A stretch of DNA of 8,899 nucleotides, taken from an uncultured Porphyromonas sp. (GTDB lineage Bacteria > Bacteroidota > Bacteroidia > Bacteroidales > Porphyromonadaceae). Made by a program: the position numbers and the translations under genes. The first letter of the stretch is position 1. Each line of letters begins with the position of its first letter. The notes below the pieces were generated by a model, which worked only from the letters and a program-made list of their open reading frames with translations, searched no databases and was not told the DNA's origin. This document shows, in pieces, positions 6,769 through 8,899 of this stretch. The stretch is from positions 1 to 8,899 of the forward strand of contig USJF01000048.1 of NCBI GenBank assembly GCA_900554935.1, given 5' to 3'.

Positions 6769-6813
6769 AAAATCCTCGACCCATCCCAGAGATAGAGATA
6801 GGTCGGGGATTTT
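6769..6813 (-). terminator. Intrinsic-type terminator after udp
   Basis: Arms 6769-6781 (AAAATCCTCGACC) and 6801-6813 (GGTCGGGGATTTT) form a 13-pair stem with a 19-base loop, starting 19 bases beyond the udp stop. The A-run and T-run flanking the G/C core are typical of intrinsic terminators. On the - strand position 6776/6806 is an A-C mismatch; on the + strand it is a G-U wobble, so the hairpin is slightly better on the + strand and may work both ways. It separates udp from the transporter gene. The loop has a short GAGATA GAGATA repeat. Confidence 0.62.
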
Positions 6814-6832
6814 AGTTTATAGTAAAGGGGCA

Positions 6833-7711
6833 TTAAATACGGTCTAGGACCAGCTGTACCAGACCCTCAATAGTACCCTTGTACTCAGTATTCATCGTCT
6901 CACTCTTACGACCAGCAATGATCGTACAGATCGTCAGCACTCGGTGCCCCAGGATAGCCCCCAGGCCAGCAAGAGCCGAGCTCTCCATCTCAAAGTTGGT
7001 CAGCTTCACCCCATTGTGCTCAAAGTTAATGATCTTCTCATTCAGCTTAGGATCAGCCAGATGACCACGCAGACGCCTTCCTTGAGGAGCATAAAAGCCA
7101 TTGCAAGCGATCGTAGCGCCAGGCACCACACCACCAGGCGTCACAAACTGCTCTATCATATCCTTATGAGCCTTTACCGCATAAGGCTTAAGACCATCAA
7201 TCTGCCACTCTAATTGCTTCATCAGCTCCGCCTCAAAAGCCTTGTCACACACCTTATCACAATCGGCATAGAAGTGAAGCACCCCATCAAATCCGATCGC
7301 ATAGTTAGCCGCCACGAAAGAGCCGATAGGTGCAAAGTCCTGTAGACCTCCCGAAGTACCCACACGCACCACAGTCAGCTCCTTATGCTCCTTCTTAGCC
7401 GTACGAGTTTTGAAGTCGATATTTGCCAGAGCATCCAGCTCATTCATCACGATCTCGATATTATCACTCCCAATACCGTGCGAAAGGGCCGTAATACGCT
7501 TCCCCTTGTAGGTACCAGTAATAGTATGAAACTCACGGCTAGTGACATTCACTTCCACACTATCAAAGTGCGAAGCAATCATATCCACCCTCGAAGGGTC
7601 ACCACAAATCACCAGCTTATCCGAGATATCCTCCGGACGCAGATGGAGGTGAAAGATAGAGCCATCATTATTGATGATCAATTCCGATTCAGGTATTACA
7701 AATTCACTCAT
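6833..7711 (-). CDS. udp: Uridine phosphorylase (NP-I family)
   Basis: A cytosolic pyrimidine salvage enzyme of 292 residues that splits uridine with phosphate into uracil and ribose 1-phosphate. It is longer than the roughly 250-residue E. coli Udp, mainly through an N-terminal extension and loops. Comparison with E. coli Udp from memory places the active site well. FHLHL gives His 21. The phosphate site is GDPSRV (Gly 37, Arg 41), SREF (Arg 59) and RVGTSGG (Arg 116, Thr 119). The uracil site is Q-G-R (Gln 210, Arg 212). The ribose site is EMES (Glu 241, Met 242, Glu 243). The Q-x-R pair favours uridine over purine nucleosides. The ATG follows an A/T-rich leader without a Shine-Dalgarno. floA ends 61 bases upstream, with a hairpin in the gap, and a terminator follows the stop. 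Confidence 0.92.
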   Translation of the reverse strand: MSEFVIPESELIINNDGSIFHLHLRPEDISDKLVICGDPSRVDMIASHFDSVEVNVTSREFHTITGTYKGKRITALSHGIGSDNIEIVMNELDALANIDFKTRTAKKEHKELTVVRVGTSGGLQDFAPIGSFVAANYAIGFDGVLHFYADCDKVCDKAFEAELMKQLEWQIDGLKPYAVKAHKDMIEQFVTPGGVVPGATIACNGFYAPQGRRLRGHLADPKLNEKIINFEHNGVKLTNFEMESSALAGLGAILGHRVLTICTIIAGRKSETMNTEYKGTIEGLVQLVLDRI

Positions 7712-7732
7712 ATACTTATAGTAATTTTTACA

Positions 7733-7764
7733 GGTGCCAAAGGGTCAACCACCCTATTCGCACC
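7733..7764 (-). other. Two-tier hairpin between floA and udp
   Basis: The outer arms are GGTGC (7733-7737) and GCACC (7760-7764). The inner arms are AGGGT (7741-7745) and ACCCT (7751-7755) with a 5-base loop. The 3/4-base internal loop between tiers is asymmetric. It lies just after the floA stop and 21 bases before the udp ATG on the transcribed strand. It could be a weak terminator, an mRNA processing or stability element, or a leader structure affecting udp. No T-run follows on the - strand, only a TGTAAAAATTAC stretch. Confidence 0.4.
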
Positions 7765-7772
7765 ACAAATAA

Positions 7773-8804
7773 TTATTTCTTCTTCTTATCCTCTTCAACA
7801 GTCCCCATTGGCTTATGCTCTTTCTCACTACCAGTAGGACCAGCTATTGCCTCACGCATCGAAGTATCCGCCTCGATATTTTTCATCTTGTAGTAATCCA
7901 TAATTCCTAGATTACCGCTACGGAACGCCTCAGCCATAGCCAGAGGCACCTCAGCCTCAGCCTCAATCACCTTAGCCCTAGCCTGTTGTGCTAGAGCTCG
8001 CATCTCCTGCTCCTTAGCCACCGCCATAGCACGGCGCTCCTCCGCCTTGGCCTGAGCGATATTCTTATCCGCCTGAGCCTGATCCATTTGCAGTACAGCA
8101 CCGATATTCCTACCGATATCAATATCAGCGATATCAATAGATAGGATCTCAAAAGCCGTCCCCGCATCTAGCCCCTTCCGCAACACCAGCTTACTGATAG
8201 AGTCAGGGTTCTCCAACACAATAGTATGCCGTTCACTCGAACCGATAGAGCTCACAATACCCTCACCCACACGGGCGAGAATCGTCTCCTCACCAGCTCC
8301 TCCCACCAGTCGCTGTATATTGGCACGCACCGTCACACGTGCCTTGGCAATCAACTGGATACCATCCTTTGCCACAGCGGTTACAGGGGGTGTATCGATC
8401 ACCTTAGGATTTACCGACATCTGTACTGCATTAAATACATCTCTACCAGCAAGGTCAATCGCCGCTGCCATCTTAAAGGAGATGTCGATATTGGCCTTAT
8501 TGGCCGAAACAAGTGCATGCACCACCTGCTCCACATGGCCACCTGCCAAATAGTGCGCCTCCAGCTCATCACGAGTCAAGTCAAGCCCCGCCTTATGCGC
8601 CTCCACCATCGCCTTAGCGATCACGTGAGGTGGCACATTACGGATACGCATCAAGAAAAGCTGTAGGAGCGAGATACGCACCCCCGACGCACGTGTCGAT
8701 ACCCAAAGCAAGATGGGGAAGTACCTTAGAAATAGAGCAATCAAGATCAGGGCTACAAATATAGCCACCGCCAGCCATATCAGACTTGGAGAAATTGGAT
8801 TCAT
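7773..8804 (-). CDS. floA: Flotillin-like protein FloA (SPFH scaffold)
   Basis: A membrane scaffold of 343 residues, slightly longer than usual (about 330). A hydrophobic N-terminal segment (about 7-38) anchors it to the inner membrane. The SPFH region follows, with the family stretches [19 protein letters not shown] (58-76), [19 protein letters not shown] (86-104) and [20 protein letters not shown] (132-151). An Ala/Glu-rich helical part (about 240-292) probably drives oligomer formation. [18 protein letters not shown] (297-314) is typical of FloA. The tail ends in a Lys run (EEDKKKK). FloA proteins gather in membrane microdomains and affect envelope protein quality and fluidity. The ATG at 8804 begins 18 bases after the stop of an NfeD-type gene, the classic partner. 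The leader is A-rich with no Shine-Dalgarno. Confidence 0.95.
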   Translation of the reverse strand: MNPISPSLIWLAVAIFVALILIALFLRYFPILLWVSTRASGVRISLLQLFLMRIRNVPPHVIAKAMVEAHKAGLDLTRDELEAHYLAGGHVEQVVHALVSANKANIDISFKMAAAIDLAGRDVFNAVQMSVNPKVIDTPPVTAVAKDGIQLIAKARVTVRANIQRLVGGAGEETILARVGEGIVSSIGSSERHTIVLENPDSISKLVLRKGLDAGTAFEILSIDIADIDIGRNIGAVLQMDQAQADKNIAQAKAEERRAMAVAKEQEMRALAQQARAKVIEAEAEVPLAMAEAFRSGNLGIMDYYKMKNIEADTSMREAIAGPTGSEKEHKPMGTVEEDKKKK

Positions 8805-8822
8805 AGCGTTTTACACTTTATT

Positions 8823-8899
8823 TTATTTAGTAGATTCATTATTTCGTTGTACAAAGACCTTATTATTCCGAATATCCGAGATATAGATCGGCTCCCCCT
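8823..8899 (-). CDS. NfeD-type protein, C-terminal 24 residues
   Basis: Only the end of the gene is visible. On the - strand the frame reads GEPIYISDIRNNKVFVQ and ends in RNNESTK and a TAA at 8823-8825. The pattern 'G-x-x-(I/V)-x-(I/V)-x-x-(I/V)-x-N-x-(I/V)-x-V' fits the last strands of the OB-fold domain that ends NfeD proteins. Its position directly upstream of floA strongly supports the call, since NfeD and SPFH proteins are commonly paired. Whether it is the short membrane form or the long form with a ClpP-like protease part cannot be told. No other frame in this stretch is open up to floA with a family-like sequence. Confidence 0.72.
   Translation of the reverse strand, partial: GEPIYISDIRNNKVFVQRNNESTK

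Noticed and set aside
7385..7837. A 150-codon + strand open frame across udp and the floA-udp spacer.
   Set aside because: It is antisense to the udp active-site region and the floA tail. Its translation is low-complexity and resembles no family I know.
8226..8666. A 146-codon + strand open frame inside floA.
   Set aside because: It is antisense to the conserved SPFH region. The His/Thr-rich translation is what reversed Ala/Glu-rich coding sequence gives.
1..8899. Mobile element, defence system, CRISPR array, tRNA or rRNA.
   Set aside because: No transposase, integrase, repeat array, terminal repeats or RNA gene could be recognised. All long frames are accounted for by housekeeping or conserved families.

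Overview
The window is about half G+C and almost fully coding. It carries nine protein genes, two of them cut by the window edges. I see no rRNA, tRNA, insertion sequence, CRISPR array or integrase. The gene content and protein style point to Bacteroidota, most likely order Bacteroidales and Porphyromonas-like: a DUF4924-type protein, a Bacteroidales-type release factor 3, the long uridine phosphorylase, an NfeD/FloA pair, and mostly A-rich leaders with few Shine-Dalgarno sequences. The genus is inferred, not shown.

Left half (1-5907, + strand): the C-terminus of the site-2 protease RseP, then mutS2 (4-base gap), a DUF4924-type gene (36-base gap), rmlD (overlaps the previous stop by 14 bases) and prfC (again overlaps by 14 bases). 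The spacing suggests one transcription unit. It mixes envelope stress proteolysis, DNA/ribosome maintenance, dTDP-rhamnose synthesis and translation termination recycling.

Right half (5891-8899, - strand, read right to left): the tail of an NfeD-type protein, floA (flotillin-like scaffold), udp (uridine phosphorylase) and a urea-transporter-family gene. A hairpin lies in the floA-udp gap, and a strong terminator-like hairpin lies between udp and the transporter. The transporter gene converges on prfC, and their 3' ends overlap by 17 bases. No stretch of more than about 90 bases lacks a gene.

Overall this is a housekeeping region, and I find no convincing new multi-gene system. The points most worth a second look are an altered P-loop flank in RF3 (Ala-Pro-Pro instead of the usual Ser-His-Pro), a urea-family transporter with no urease gene in view, the conserved but uncharacterised DUF4924-type gene inside the unit, matching 14-base gene overlaps, and a change in coding-strand G/C bias between mutS2 and prfC.
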